A stretch of 47,909 nt of DNA from the NCBI GenBank assembly GCA_045805805.1, contig JBJMKO010000065.1:1-47909 (forward strand). The letters run 5' to 3'. The position numbers and the translations under genes were made by a program. The notes under the pieces are model-generated. The model made no database searches. It saw only the letters and a list, made by a program, of their open reading frames with translations, and was not told where the DNA came from. Positions 17,241 to 24,790 of this stretch are shown here, one piece after another. Each line of letters opens with the position of its first letter. The stretch's first letter is position 1. This DNA is from VRUE01 sp045805805 (GTDB lineage Bacteria; Actinomycetota; Thermoleophilia; Solirubrobacterales; 70-9).

Positions 17241-18659
17241 GTGGAGGAGCCTGGGCGGGAGGTCGAGGACGATAGGCCCGGCCCGCTGGGCCCCACCCCG
17301 CTGACCGAAGAGCTGGGCGAGGCGGACATACCCGAGAGGGAGTTGGGCAGCGAGAGCGCCGCCGGCCCGATGGTCGGCAGCTTCGCCGCCACGGGCACGA
17401 TCCAGCTGATCCAGGCCGTGGTCGGCGTGCTGCTGGCGCGCATCCTCGGCCCGTCGGAGCGGGGCGAGCTCGCCGCGGTCATCCTCTGGCCGACCCTGAT
17501 GACGACGATCGGCAGCATCGGGCTCGCCCAGGCAGCCACCTACCACGCCTCGCGCGCCTCGCGCCTCGGCGTGGTCGTCGGCAGCACGCTGGCGATTGTC
17601 GCCGTCGACTCGGTGTTGCTGGTGGCGATCGGCTGGGCGATCATTCCCCTCGCGCTCGGCGGGCACGACTCGGGGGTCGTCCGCGAGGCGCAGCTGTTCC
17701 TGACCGGGTTCGTGCCCCTCAACCTGCTCGCCGTCTCGATGATGTCGATCCTCAACGGCAGCCACCGCTTCGTCTGGTTCCAGTCGCTGCGGCTGATCAT
17801 GATCGGCAGCACGGCCGCCGGGATCGGCCTGCTCGCCGCCGCCGGCGAGATGACCGTCTCCTCCGCCGCGGTCGCCTACCTCGCCGGCTTCGCGATCGCC
17901 GCCGCCGTTGCGCTCGCGGTCACGATCCGCTCCGTCGGCGTGACCGAGGTCGGCTTCAGCCGCGAGACCTCCCGGGGCCTGCTCGGGTTCGGCTCCAAGA
18001 GCATGCTCAGCCAGAGCATGTGGACGCTCAACGAGCGGGTCGACCAGCTCGTCATCTCGGTCTTCTTCAGCGCCACCAGTCTCGGCCTCTACGTGGTCGC
18101 GGTGACGCTCACCTCGCTGACCACCCTGATCGGCTTCTCCTTCGCCCTGGTCGCGCTGCCGATGATCGCGCGGCTGAAAGTGCGGTCCGAGCAGCAGCAG
18201 ATGGCGCGGCTGATCGTCAGCGCAACACTGATCTGCGCGACCCTGGTCTCGATCCCGATCTTCGTCTTCGAGCCGACCCTGATCCGGCTGCTCTTCGGCG
18301 ACTCCTTCGCCGGCGCGGCCGGCGTCGGCCGGGTGCTGCTCGTCGCCGGGGTCGTCTTCGGCCTCAACCGGGTCCTCGAGGCACTGCTGCAGGCGGTCGG
18401 CAGGCCACTCGACTCGAGCATCGGCGAGGGGGTGGCACTCGCCGTCACCGCCGGCGGCCTGGCCGCGCTGCTGCCGACCCTGGGGATCATGGGCGCCGGC
18501 GTCACCTCGCTGCTCGCCTACTCGGCGAGTTCGGCCTTCATGGTCCGGCGGGCTTCGGCAGCGCTTGGGATCTCCTCCCTGAGCCTGCTCAAGCCGGAGC
18601 GGGGGATGATCCAGGGCTTCCGCTCAATCGCTCGCCTCGTGCCCGGCTTCGGCCGGTAG
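17241..18659 (+). CDS. Polysaccharide flippase (Wzx-like, MOP superfamily)
   Basis: Inner-membrane protein of 472 residues. A charged cytoplasmic N-terminus of about 45 residues is followed by roughly 12-14 transmembrane segments. The first helix region GSFAATGTIQLIQAVVGVLLARILGPSERG is the standard start of the oligosaccharide flippase family, and LNERVDQLVISVFF at helix 7 is its usual mid-protein motif. It would move undecaprenyl-diphosphate-linked repeat units across the membrane. The GTG start is 5 bases after the upstream glycosyltransferase stop. The 3' end overlaps the convergent GT2 gene by 36 bases. Confidence 0.87.
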   Translation: MEEPGREVEDDRPGPLGPTPLTEELGEADIPERELGSESAAGPMVGSFAATGTIQLIQAVVGVLLARILGPSERGELAAVILWPTLMTTIGSIGLAQAATYHASRASRLGVVVGSTLAIVAVDSVLLVAIGWAIIPLALGGHDSGVVREAQLFLTGFVPLNLLAVSMMSILNGSHRFVWFQSLRLIMIGSTAAGIGLLAAAGEMTVSSAAVAYLAGFAIAAAVALAVTIRSVGVTEVGFSRETSRGLLGFGSKSMLSQSMWTLNERVDQLVISVFFSATSLGLYVVAVTLTSLTTLIGFSFALVALPMIARLKVRSEQQQMARLIVSATLICATLVSIPIFVFEPTLIRLLFGDSFAGAAGVGRVLLVAGVVFGLNRVLEALLQAVGRPLDSSIGEGVALAVTAGGLAALLPTLGIMGAGVTSLLAYSASSAFMVRRASAALGISSLSLLKPERGMIQGFRSIARLVPGFGR

Positions 18660-19595
18660 CAGGGCGACGGCGCGGCGTCGCAGCCGGCGACGCAGGCCGG
18701 AACCGAGGGAGGACTCGATCAGCGCTTCGCTCGGCAACTGGCGGGCGGGAAGCCCGCCCCCGGCGCGCCATCCCCGCACCCTGCCGAATGCCCCCCGCGC
18801 GGTGCGATCGAGGACGAGCTGGCCGGTGCAGATCGCCGTCTCGCAGAGAAGCGTCCGCGCCGCCGCTACGGGGTCGGTCGCGACCCCGTAGCGGCGCAGC
18901 ATGTAGCCCCGGCTCCAACCGGTCAGCGCGTACTTGTCACCGATCCTGCCGCGCAGGGTGGCCGAGTAGAGGTGGCGGCCGGTCGCTCCCGGCGCCAGCG
19001 CGCAGGTCGCCCCGTCCGAGCGCAGCCGCAGGCCCAGGTCGAGGTCCTCGTAGTAGGCGAAGATCCGCTCGTCGAAGCCGCCCACCTCTTCGAACGCCGC
19101 CCGGCTGTAGAGGGCTGCGCCGCCGGTCGGCGCCAGCGGCGGCGGGGCGGCGGCGGCTGCCGAGACCGGCTCGCCGTGCAGGTAGTCGAACGCCATCAGG
19201 GTGTCGCGTGCCGCGACCACGCCGGCCGAGTCGATCAGGTGCGGCGCATCGTCTTGGGTGAGGACCCCGGCGACCATCTCCGCTTCGCCCTGGGCCGCCA
19301 GCATCTCGGCGACGAACCGGGGATCGCAGCGGACGTCGTTGTTGACCAGCAGGATCGGGTCGCCGGGCAGCTCGACGATCGCCCGGTTCAGGGCGGCGCC
19401 GAAGCCGTAGTTGCGCTCCAGCGCGAGCACCTCGGTTGCCGGGAAGCGCTCGGCCAACATGGCGAGGGAGCCATCGCTCGACCCGTTGTCGACGACCACC
19501 GTCGAGGCGGCCGTCGTCTGCTCCGCCAGCGAGTCGAGCAGGCGGGCCAGGCGCGCGGCGCCGTTCAGGTTGGGGATGTAGATGGTCGGTTGCAG
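18624..19595 (-). CDS. Family 2 glycosyltransferase (rhamnosyltransferase-like), start uncertain
   Basis: Cytoplasmic GT-A transferase with TIYIPNLNG as first strand, VVVDNGSSDGS, the NYGFGAALNRA helix, LLVNNDVRCD as the metal-binding motif and YYEDLDLGLRLR as the acceptor/base region, all as in WbbL-like enzymes. The coding frame is clear but no ATG, GTG or TTG lies close before the first strand. CTG at 19595 gives M-Q-P-T-I-Y-I and about 323 residues; it is used here. Otherwise one must start at TTG 19745 or an internal GTG near 19710, which would run across the start of the divergent rmlA gene. The C-terminal 130 residues contain an amphipathic region with many arginines. Confidence 0.75.
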   Translation of the reverse strand: MQPTIYIPNLNGAARLARLLDSLAEQTTAASTVVVDNGSSDGSLAMLAERFPATEVLALERNYGFGAALNRAIVELPGDPILLVNNDVRCDPRFVAEMLAAQGEAEMVAGVLTQDDAPHLIDSAGVVAARDTLMAFDYLHGEPVSAAAAAPPPLAPTGGAALYSRAAFEEVGGFDERIFAYYEDLDLGLRLRSDGATCALAPGATGRHLYSATLRGRIGDKYALTGWSRGYMLRRYGVATDPVAAARTLLCETAICTGQLVLDRTARGAFGRVRGWRAGGGLPARQLPSEALIESSLGSGLRRRLRRRAVALLPAEAGHEASD

Positions 19596-19644
19596 GGCGG
19601 GAGAGGGGGTGGTCTTCGGGGCGGCCGACGATAGCCTTGCGGGC

Positions 19645-20724
19645 GTGCCAGACCTCAAAGGCCTGATCCTCTCCGGCGGAGCCGGGACGCGGCTGCGCCC
19701 GATCACCCACACCTCGGCGAAGCAGCTCGTGCCCGTCGCCAACAAGCCCGTGCTCTTCTACGGGATCGAGGCGCTGGTCGACGCCGGCGTGACCGAGATC
19801 GGGATCGTGATCGCGCCGGAGACCGGCGATGAGATCCGCGCCGCCGTGGGGGACGGCTCGGCCTTCGGGGCGGCGGTCGCCTACATCGTCCAGGACGAGC
19901 CCGCGGGCCTCGCCCACGCGGTGCTCACCGCGGAGGAGTTCATCGGCGACTCTCCCTTCGTCATGTACCTGGGGGACAACCTGCTGCGCGACGGCCTGCG
20001 CGGCCTCGTCGCGGCCTTTCGGGAGACGGGCCCCGACGCCCTCGTCCTGCTGACGCCGGTCGAGAACCCCAGCGACTACGGCGTCGCCGAGCTCAGCGGC
20101 GAGCGCATCGTCCGTCTGGTCGAGAAGCCCGAGGACCCGCCGTCGAACCTCGCCCTGGTCGGGGTCTACCTCTTCGGCACGGCGATCTTCGACGCCGCTC
20201 GCGCCCTGAAGCCGTCCTGGCGCGGGGAGCTGGAGATCACCGAGGCGATCCAGGGCCTGATCGACGGCGGTAAGCAGGTCCGCTCGGAGGTGGTCAGCGG
20301 CTGGTGGAAGGACACCGGCCAGCTCGCCGACATGCTGGAGGCGAACAGGCTCGTCCTCGAGGAGATCGGGTCCAGGGTGGACGGAGAGGTCGATGGTGCC
20401 TCCCGGGTCGAGGGGCGGGTCGTTCTGGAGGCCGGCGCCAGCCTGGTCCGCTCCGTCGTCCGCGGCCCCGCGGTGATCGGCGCCGGCGCCCGCATCGAGG
20501 ACGCCTACATCGGCCCTTACACCTCGATCGGCGAGGGGGTGCGGATCTGCCGCGCCGAGGTCGAGCACTCGATCGTCCTCGCCGGCTCGGCGGTCGAAGA
20601 CCTCTCCAACCGGATGGAGGCCAGCCTGCTGGGACGCAACGTGAAGCTGACCCGCAGCGATGGAGTGCCGCGCACGCTGCGCTTGATGGTCGGCGACAAC
20701 TCCGAGATCGAGATGACCGGATGA
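19645..20724 (+). CDS. rmlA: Glucose-1-phosphate thymidylyltransferase (long form)
   Basis: Cytoplasmic nucleotidyltransferase that joins dTTP and glucose 1-phosphate to give dTDP-glucose, the first step to dTDP-L-rhamnose. The 359-residue protein starts with the catalytic loop LILSGGAGTRLRPIT, followed by KQLVPVANKP and the LGDNLL metal-binding strand. The C-terminal 110 residues form a left-handed beta-helix with hexad repeats (AGASLVRSVVRGPAVIGAG), which marks the long-form subgroup (StrD-like). GTG 19645 is the start because it sits directly before the first strand. It begins a five-gene operon with 1-4-base overlaps. Confidence 0.9.
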   Translation: MPDLKGLILSGGAGTRLRPITHTSAKQLVPVANKPVLFYGIEALVDAGVTEIGIVIAPETGDEIRAAVGDGSAFGAAVAYIVQDEPAGLAHAVLTAEEFIGDSPFVMYLGDNLLRDGLRGLVAAFRETGPDALVLLTPVENPSDYGVAELSGERIVRLVEKPEDPPSNLALVGVYLFGTAIFDAARALKPSWRGELEITEAIQGLIDGGKQVRSEVVSGWWKDTGQLADMLEANRLVLEEIGSRVDGEVDGASRVEGRVVLEAGASLVRSVVRGPAVIGAGARIEDAYIGPYTSIGEGVRICRAEVEHSIVLAGSAVEDLSNRMEASLLGRNVKLTRSDGVPRTLRLMVGDNSEIEMTG

Positions 20725-21590
20725 CCACCCCCGCCGAGGCGCCAGGCGAGATCGTCGACAACCCGGCGCCGCCGGAAACGGCCTGGCGCGACGCCGCGAA
20801 GCGGATCTTCTGGCGACTCCTGCCCCGCTCCGCCTACCAGCGCCTGCTTGCCTACAGCAAGGCGCGGGACTTCGCCAGCGGGCGCTTCCGTGAGCCCGAG
20901 CTCGACCTTGTCGCCGCCTTGGTCGAGGCGGGCGACACCGTGGTTGACGTCGGCGCCAACCACGGCATGTGGACGCTGGCGCTCTCGCCCGCCGTCGGCG
21001 AAACGGGGCGCGTCTACTCCTTCGAGCCGGTTCCCTTCACCTTTGGGGTGCTCGGCGCCGTCGTCCGCCGCGCCCACCTGGCCAACGTGACCCTCGTCAA
21101 CAAGGGCTGCTCGGACCGGGTTGCGACGATGGCGATGACGGTTCCCCTGCAGAGCTCTGGCTCCAGCGACGACCTCCAGGCACACCTTTCCCAGAGGCGC
21201 GGCGAAGACGAGGGCAATGCCGACGAGAGCGTTGACGTCTCGTGCGAGATGACTACGCTCGACGCGACGCTCGCCGGGGTTGAGGGCGTCTCCCTGCTCA
21301 AGCTCGATATCGAGGGCGCCGAGCTGCTCGCTCTGCGCGGGGCTGTGGATCTGGTCGCCCGCGATCGTCCCGCGATCGTCTGCGAGATCGACGCGGCGTT
21401 CCTTGCGGGCTTCGGGCAGGAGCCGCGCGACGTGGTGGAGTTCCTCGGCCAGTGGGGGTACGAGGCGCACCGCTACGACGGCACGGCGCGGCGCCTCGAA
21501 CGGGTGGCAGAGCCGGCACGGATCGGTCATGCGAACGTGCTCTTCCTGACCGAGGAGCAGGGCGAGAAGCTGAGCGGTTTCCATAGATGA
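20721..21590 (+). CDS. FkbM-family methyltransferase
   Basis: Cytoplasmic SAM-dependent O-methyltransferase of 289 residues. Motif I is VVDVGANHGMWTLALS, followed by YSFEPVPFTFGVL, then the family-specific LLKLDIEGAELLALRGA (about residue 195), as in FkbM and NoeI-type enzymes. The gene starts in an ATGA overlap with rmlA and ends in an ATGA overlap with rmlD, so it is embedded in the rhamnose operon. FkbM-family members methylate sugar hydroxyls in several glycans; methylation of rhamnose is an inference from this position. The N-terminal 70 residues are a helical extension. Confidence 0.85.
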   Translation: MTTPAEAPGEIVDNPAPPETAWRDAAKRIFWRLLPRSAYQRLLAYSKARDFASGRFREPELDLVAALVEAGDTVVDVGANHGMWTLALSPAVGETGRVYSFEPVPFTFGVLGAVVRRAHLANVTLVNKGCSDRVATMAMTVPLQSSGSSDDLQAHLSQRRGEDEGNADESVDVSCEMTTLDATLAGVEGVSLLKLDIEGAELLALRGAVDLVARDRPAIVCEIDAAFLAGFGQEPRDVVEFLGQWGYEAHRYDGTARRLERVAEPARIGHANVLFLTEEQGEKLSGFHR

Positions 21591-22441
21591 AGGTCCTGAT
21601 CACAGGCGCCGCCGGGATGCTCGGCCGCGACGTCGTCCTGGCCGCGGGCAACGCCGGCCACGACGTGGTCGGCTTCGGCCGGACCGAGCTCGACGTCGCC
21701 GATCGAGGTGCGGTCTCGGCCAAGCTCGAGCTGGAGCGGCCCGACGTGGTGATCAACTGTGCCGCCTGGACCGACGTCGATGGCGCCGAGGACGCCGAGG
21801 AGGCGGCGATGGCCGTCAACGGCAAAGGCGCCGGGAACGTCGCCGTCGCCGCCGCCGCGACCGGCGCCGGCGTCGTCTACGTCTCCAGCGACTATGTCTT
21901 CGACGGCGCCAAGGGCGCGCCGTACGTGGAGACGGACCAGCCGGCGCCGCTCTCCGCCTACGGCCGTACCAAGCTGGCCGGCGAGGAGGCGACGGCGGCC
22001 GCCAACAAGCGCCATTTCGTCGTCCGCTCCTCCTGGCTCTTCGGGATCGGCGGCTCCAACTTCGTCGAGACGATGCTGCGCCTCGGCGCCGACCATGGCG
22101 AGGTGCTGGTCGTGCGCGACCAGGTCGGTTCGCCCACCTACGCCTGGCACCTCGCCTACGGCATCGTCCGCTTGATCGAGGGGATCGAGTTCGGCATCCA
22201 CCACATGGCCGCCGCCGGCGCCTGCTCCTGGTACGACTTCGCCCGCGAGATCTTCGAGCAGGCAAAGCTCGAGTGCCGAGTGCTCTCGGGGACGACGGAG
22301 ATGCTGGGCCGGCCGGCGCCGCGCCCGCCTTATTCTGCCCTCGCCAGCCAGCGTGAGCACGCGATCGAGCTCCCCCCTTGGCAGGACGGCCTCAACGCCT
22401 ACCTCTCCCAGCGCGCCAGCGAGCACGAGGAGATTGCATGA
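21587..22441 (+). CDS. rmlD: dTDP-4-dehydrorhamnose reductase
   Basis: Cytoplasmic NAD(P)H-dependent short-chain reductase performing the last step to dTDP-L-rhamnose. The 284-residue protein has the N-terminal LITGAAGMLGRD nucleotide-binding motif, NCAAWTDVDGAE, VSSDYVFDG and the catalytic Tyr/Lys pair in YGRTKLAGE, all diagnostic for RmlD. Length is normal for the family. Both ends overlap neighbours by 4 bases (ATGA), placing it between fkbM and rmlB in one transcript. Confidence 0.93.
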   Translation: MKVLITGAAGMLGRDVVLAAGNAGHDVVGFGRTELDVADRGAVSAKLELERPDVVINCAAWTDVDGAEDAEEAAMAVNGKGAGNVAVAAAATGAGVVYVSSDYVFDGAKGAPYVETDQPAPLSAYGRTKLAGEEATAAANKRHFVVRSSWLFGIGGSNFVETMLRLGADHGEVLVVRDQVGSPTYAWHLAYGIVRLIEGIEFGIHHMAAAGACSWYDFAREIFEQAKLECRVLSGTTEMLGRPAPRPPYSALASQREHAIELPPWQDGLNAYLSQRASEHEEIA

Positions 22442-23421
22442 AGCTGCTCGTCACCGGCGCCGCCGGCTTCATCGGCTCCACCTACGTGCGCCTGGTCGGG
22501 GAGGAGCACGAAGTGCGGGTGCTCGACAAGCTCACCTACGCGGGCCGGCGCGAGAACCTGCCGGAGGGCACCGAGCTGGTGGTCGGAGCGATAGAGGACC
22601 CGAAGGTCGTGCGCGAGGCGATGGAGGGCTGCGACGCGGTCGTCAATTTCGCCGCTGAGTCCCACGTGGACCGCTCTATTGACGACCAGGACGCCTTTGC
22701 CCGCACCCACGTGATCGGCACCGGCACGCTGCTCGACGCGGCTCGCGAGCTCGGCGTCGGTCGCTACCTGCAGGTCTCAACCGACGAGGTCTACGGCTCG
22801 ATCGAGTCGGGCTCCTTCACCGAGACTTCGCCGCTGGACCCCTCCTCGCCCTACTCGGCGACCAAGGCCGCCGGCGACCTGCTCGTCTCCGCCCATTTCC
22901 ACACCTACGGCACCGAGGCCGTGATCTGCCGTGGCTCCAACAACTACGGCCCGCGCCAGTACCCCGAGAAGCTGATCCCGCTGATGGTGCTGAACGCGCT
23001 CCACGGCGACTCGCTGCCGATCTACGGTGACGGCCGCCAAGTGCGCAACTGGCTCTACGTCGAGGACTTCTGCCGCGGCATCCACACCGTGCTGGAGAAG
23101 GGCCGCCCCGGCGAGGCCTACAACGTCGGCGGCCCCGACGAGTGCGAGAACATCGAGGTGGTCAAGCGGGTGATCGAGCTGGTCGAGGCCGACGAGAGCC
23201 TGATCGAGTACGTCACCGACCGCCCCGGACACGACCGCCGTTACTCGCTGGGCAGCGACAAGATTCGTGAGCAGCTCGGCTGGGAGGCGCAGGTGCGCTT
23301 CGCCGAGGGTCTCGAGCGGACCGTCCAGTGGTACCGCGACAACGAGGAGTGGTGGGGACCGATCCGCTCCGGCGAGTACCGCGAGTACTACGAACGCCAG
23401 TACGGCCGGGCGCTCGGCTGA
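22438..23421 (+). CDS. rmlB: dTDP-glucose 4,6-dehydratase
   Basis: Cytoplasmic NAD-dependent dehydratase converting dTDP-glucose to dTDP-4-keto-6-deoxyglucose. The 327-residue protein starts MKLLVTGAAGFIGSTY, has FAAESHVDRSI, VSTDEVYG (with the DE pair used in water elimination) and the catalytic PYSATKAAGD. SNNYGPRQYPEKLIP and VEDFCRGI are also RmlB hallmarks. ATG 22438 overlaps the rmlD stop (ATGA); an open extension of 20 codons upstream is within rmlD and is not used. The stop overlaps rmlC by one base. Confidence 0.94.
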   Translation: MKLLVTGAAGFIGSTYVRLVGEEHEVRVLDKLTYAGRRENLPEGTELVVGAIEDPKVVREAMEGCDAVVNFAAESHVDRSIDDQDAFARTHVIGTGTLLDAARELGVGRYLQVSTDEVYGSIESGSFTETSPLDPSSPYSATKAAGDLLVSAHFHTYGTEAVICRGSNNYGPRQYPEKLIPLMVLNALHGDSLPIYGDGRQVRNWLYVEDFCRGIHTVLEKGRPGEAYNVGGPDECENIEVVKRVIELVEADESLIEYVTDRPGHDRRYSLGSDKIREQLGWEAQVRFAEGLERTVQWYRDNEEWWGPIRSGEYREYYERQYGRALG

Positions 23422-23969
23422 TGCTGGCGCGGCTGCCAACCAAGCTCGACGGGACGGTCCTGCTCGAGCCCGTCGTCCACGGCGACGAGCGCGGCTTCTT
23501 CATCGAGACCTACCGCCGCGACCTCTGGGCCGAGCACGGGGTGGAAGCCGAGTTCGTCCAGCACAACCACTCCCGCTCCGCCAGGGGCACCCTGCGCGGC
23601 CTGCACTTCCAGACCGAGCCCGGCCAGGCCAAGCTGGTCCGCTGCCCCCGCGGCGAGATCTTCGACGTAGCCGTCGACCTGCGCCGCGACTCCCCCACAT
23701 ACGGCCAGTGGGAGGGCCACGTCCTCGACGACAAGGACCACCGCCAGCTCTTCGTCCCGATCGGTCTCGCCCACGGCTTCGCCGTGCTCAGCGACGTAGC
23801 TGACGTCACCTACCTCTGCTCCAGCACCTACGACCCGGCGACGGAGTCGGGCATCGCCTGGGACGACCCCGAGGTAGGCGTCGAGTGGCCCGTCGGCGAA
23901 CCCCTGGTCTCCGAGCGTGACCGCGGCGCCCCGACCCTCGCTGAAGTCGCCGAGACGCTGCCGTTCTGA
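23421..23969 (+). CDS. rmlC: dTDP-4-dehydrorhamnose 3,5-epimerase
   Basis: Cytoplasmic cupin-fold epimerase of 182 residues acting between RmlB and RmlD. Diagnostic segments are DERGFFIETYRRD, FVQHNHSRSARGTLRGLHFQ (with the catalytic His in RGLHFQ), the basic KLVRCPRGEIFDVAVDLR, and VPIGLAHGFAVLSD. The TGATG junction with rmlB means that the start shares a base with the upstream stop. It is the last gene of the rml operon; the following 84 bases to the next start contain no obvious terminator. Confidence 0.94.
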   Translation: MLARLPTKLDGTVLLEPVVHGDERGFFIETYRRDLWAEHGVEAEFVQHNHSRSARGTLRGLHFQTEPGQAKLVRCPRGEIFDVAVDLRRDSPTYGQWEGHVLDDKDHRQLFVPIGLAHGFAVLSDVADVTYLCSSTYDPATESGIAWDDPEVGVEWPVGEPLVSERDRGAPTLAEVAETLPF

Positions 23970-24074
23970 GATCGCGTCCTCGGCGACGGGATCGGGGCTG
24001 AATCGGCACATTCCGCGCAACACACGTGCGTCGGTGGCTGCAACGGTCCTCGCATGAGCCAACCCACCGCCATA

Positions 24075-24112
24075 GACATGTCCGCCACATGGCCTAATGT
24101 GGTCCACATGTC
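24075..24112 (+). promoter_or_regulatory. Inverted-repeat operator of the second toxin-antitoxin pair
   Basis: Sixteen-base arms (24075-24090 and 24097-24112) match at 13 of 16 positions around a 6-base centre; each arm has the form GACATGT-N3-CCACAT. A possible -35 TAGACA (24073-24078) and -10 TAATGT (24095-24100), spaced 16 bases, fall within it, so a bound antitoxin would block the promoter. The right arm contains the ATG at 24108. Binding and promoter activity are inferred. Confidence 0.6.
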
Positions 24113-24338
24113 CAAGATGATTCAGATCCGCAACGTCCCAGACGACGTCCACAGGGCGCTCAAGATCCGCGCCGCGGCGGAGGGCATCTCCCTCTCCGAC
24201 TACATCAAGCGTGACCTCGAAGAGCTGGCTAAGCAGGCGACGCTCGAGGAGATCTTTGCCGACGCTCGCGCGCGGGGAGAGTCGGGTATCACTGCCGAGG
24301 AAATCGTCTCGGACCTGCGCCAGATGCGAGGGGAGTGA
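24108..24338 (+). CDS. FitA/VapB-like ribbon-helix-helix antitoxin
   Basis: Small protein of 76 residues. The N-terminus MSKMIQIRNVPDDVHRALKIRAAAEGISLSDYI is the classic ribbon-helix-helix of FitA/VapB-type antitoxins: one DNA-contacting strand followed by two helices. The C-terminal ARGESGITAEEIVSDLRQ would bind the toxin. Start options are ATG 24108 or ATG 24117; neither has a Shine-Dalgarno sequence, and with the promoter proposed at 24073-24100 the mRNA would be leaderless at 24108. The stop overlaps or abuts the PIN toxin gene. Confidence 0.85.
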   Translation: MSKMIQIRNVPDDVHRALKIRAAAEGISLSDYIKRDLEELAKQATLEEIFADARARGESGITAEEIVSDLRQMRGE

Positions 24339-24343
24339 ACCTC

Positions 24344-24751
24344 ATGACAGTCGTGGACGCGTCGGTCGTCGTCACCGTCCTCATCCGGGGCGAGTGCGCC
24401 GACTGGGCCGAGGAACAGCTCTCAGCGGCCGGCACCGGCAGGTCTCTCTGGGCTCCGCACCTGATCGACGCTGAGGTCGGCCATGCGTTGCGCCGCCGGG
24501 TGGCGGCGCGGAAGCTGCGGGATAACCACGCCTCAGCTGCATTGAGCAAGCTGGCCAGGCTCCCACTGCGTCGTATCGCCCATACCGATCTGCTCGACCG
24601 AGCCTGGGACCTGCGTCACAACCTCAGCTTCTACGACGGCCTCTACGTCGCCCTGGCCGAGCGACTCCAGACGCCGCTGCTGACGCTCGACGGTCGCCTC
24701 GCAAAGGCCGCAGGTGCTTCCACGCAGATCGAGGTGCTGACTGACGGCTAA
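24344..24751 (+). CDS. PIN-domain toxin (VapC-like)
   Basis: Predicted Mg-dependent ribonuclease toxin of 135 residues. The first PIN aspartate is in MTVVDASVVV, the conserved glutamate in LIDAEVGHALRR, and the later acidic residues in FYDGLYVALAE and LLTLDGRLAKA. ATG 24344 is preferred; GTG 24335 in frame would overlap the antitoxin stop by 4 bases. Subfamily differs from the toxin at 7707-8084, since this one pairs with a ribbon-helix-helix antitoxin. The fold and catalytic set look intact. Confidence 0.87.
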   Translation: MTVVDASVVVTVLIRGECADWAEEQLSAAGTGRSLWAPHLIDAEVGHALRRRVAARKLRDNHASAALSKLARLPLRRIAHTDLLDRAWDLRHNLSFYDGLYVALAERLQTPLLTLDGRLAKAAGASTQIEVLTDG

Positions 24752-24790
24752 ATCGCCCTCGCTGAGATGCGAAGCTCAACATACAGTTGT

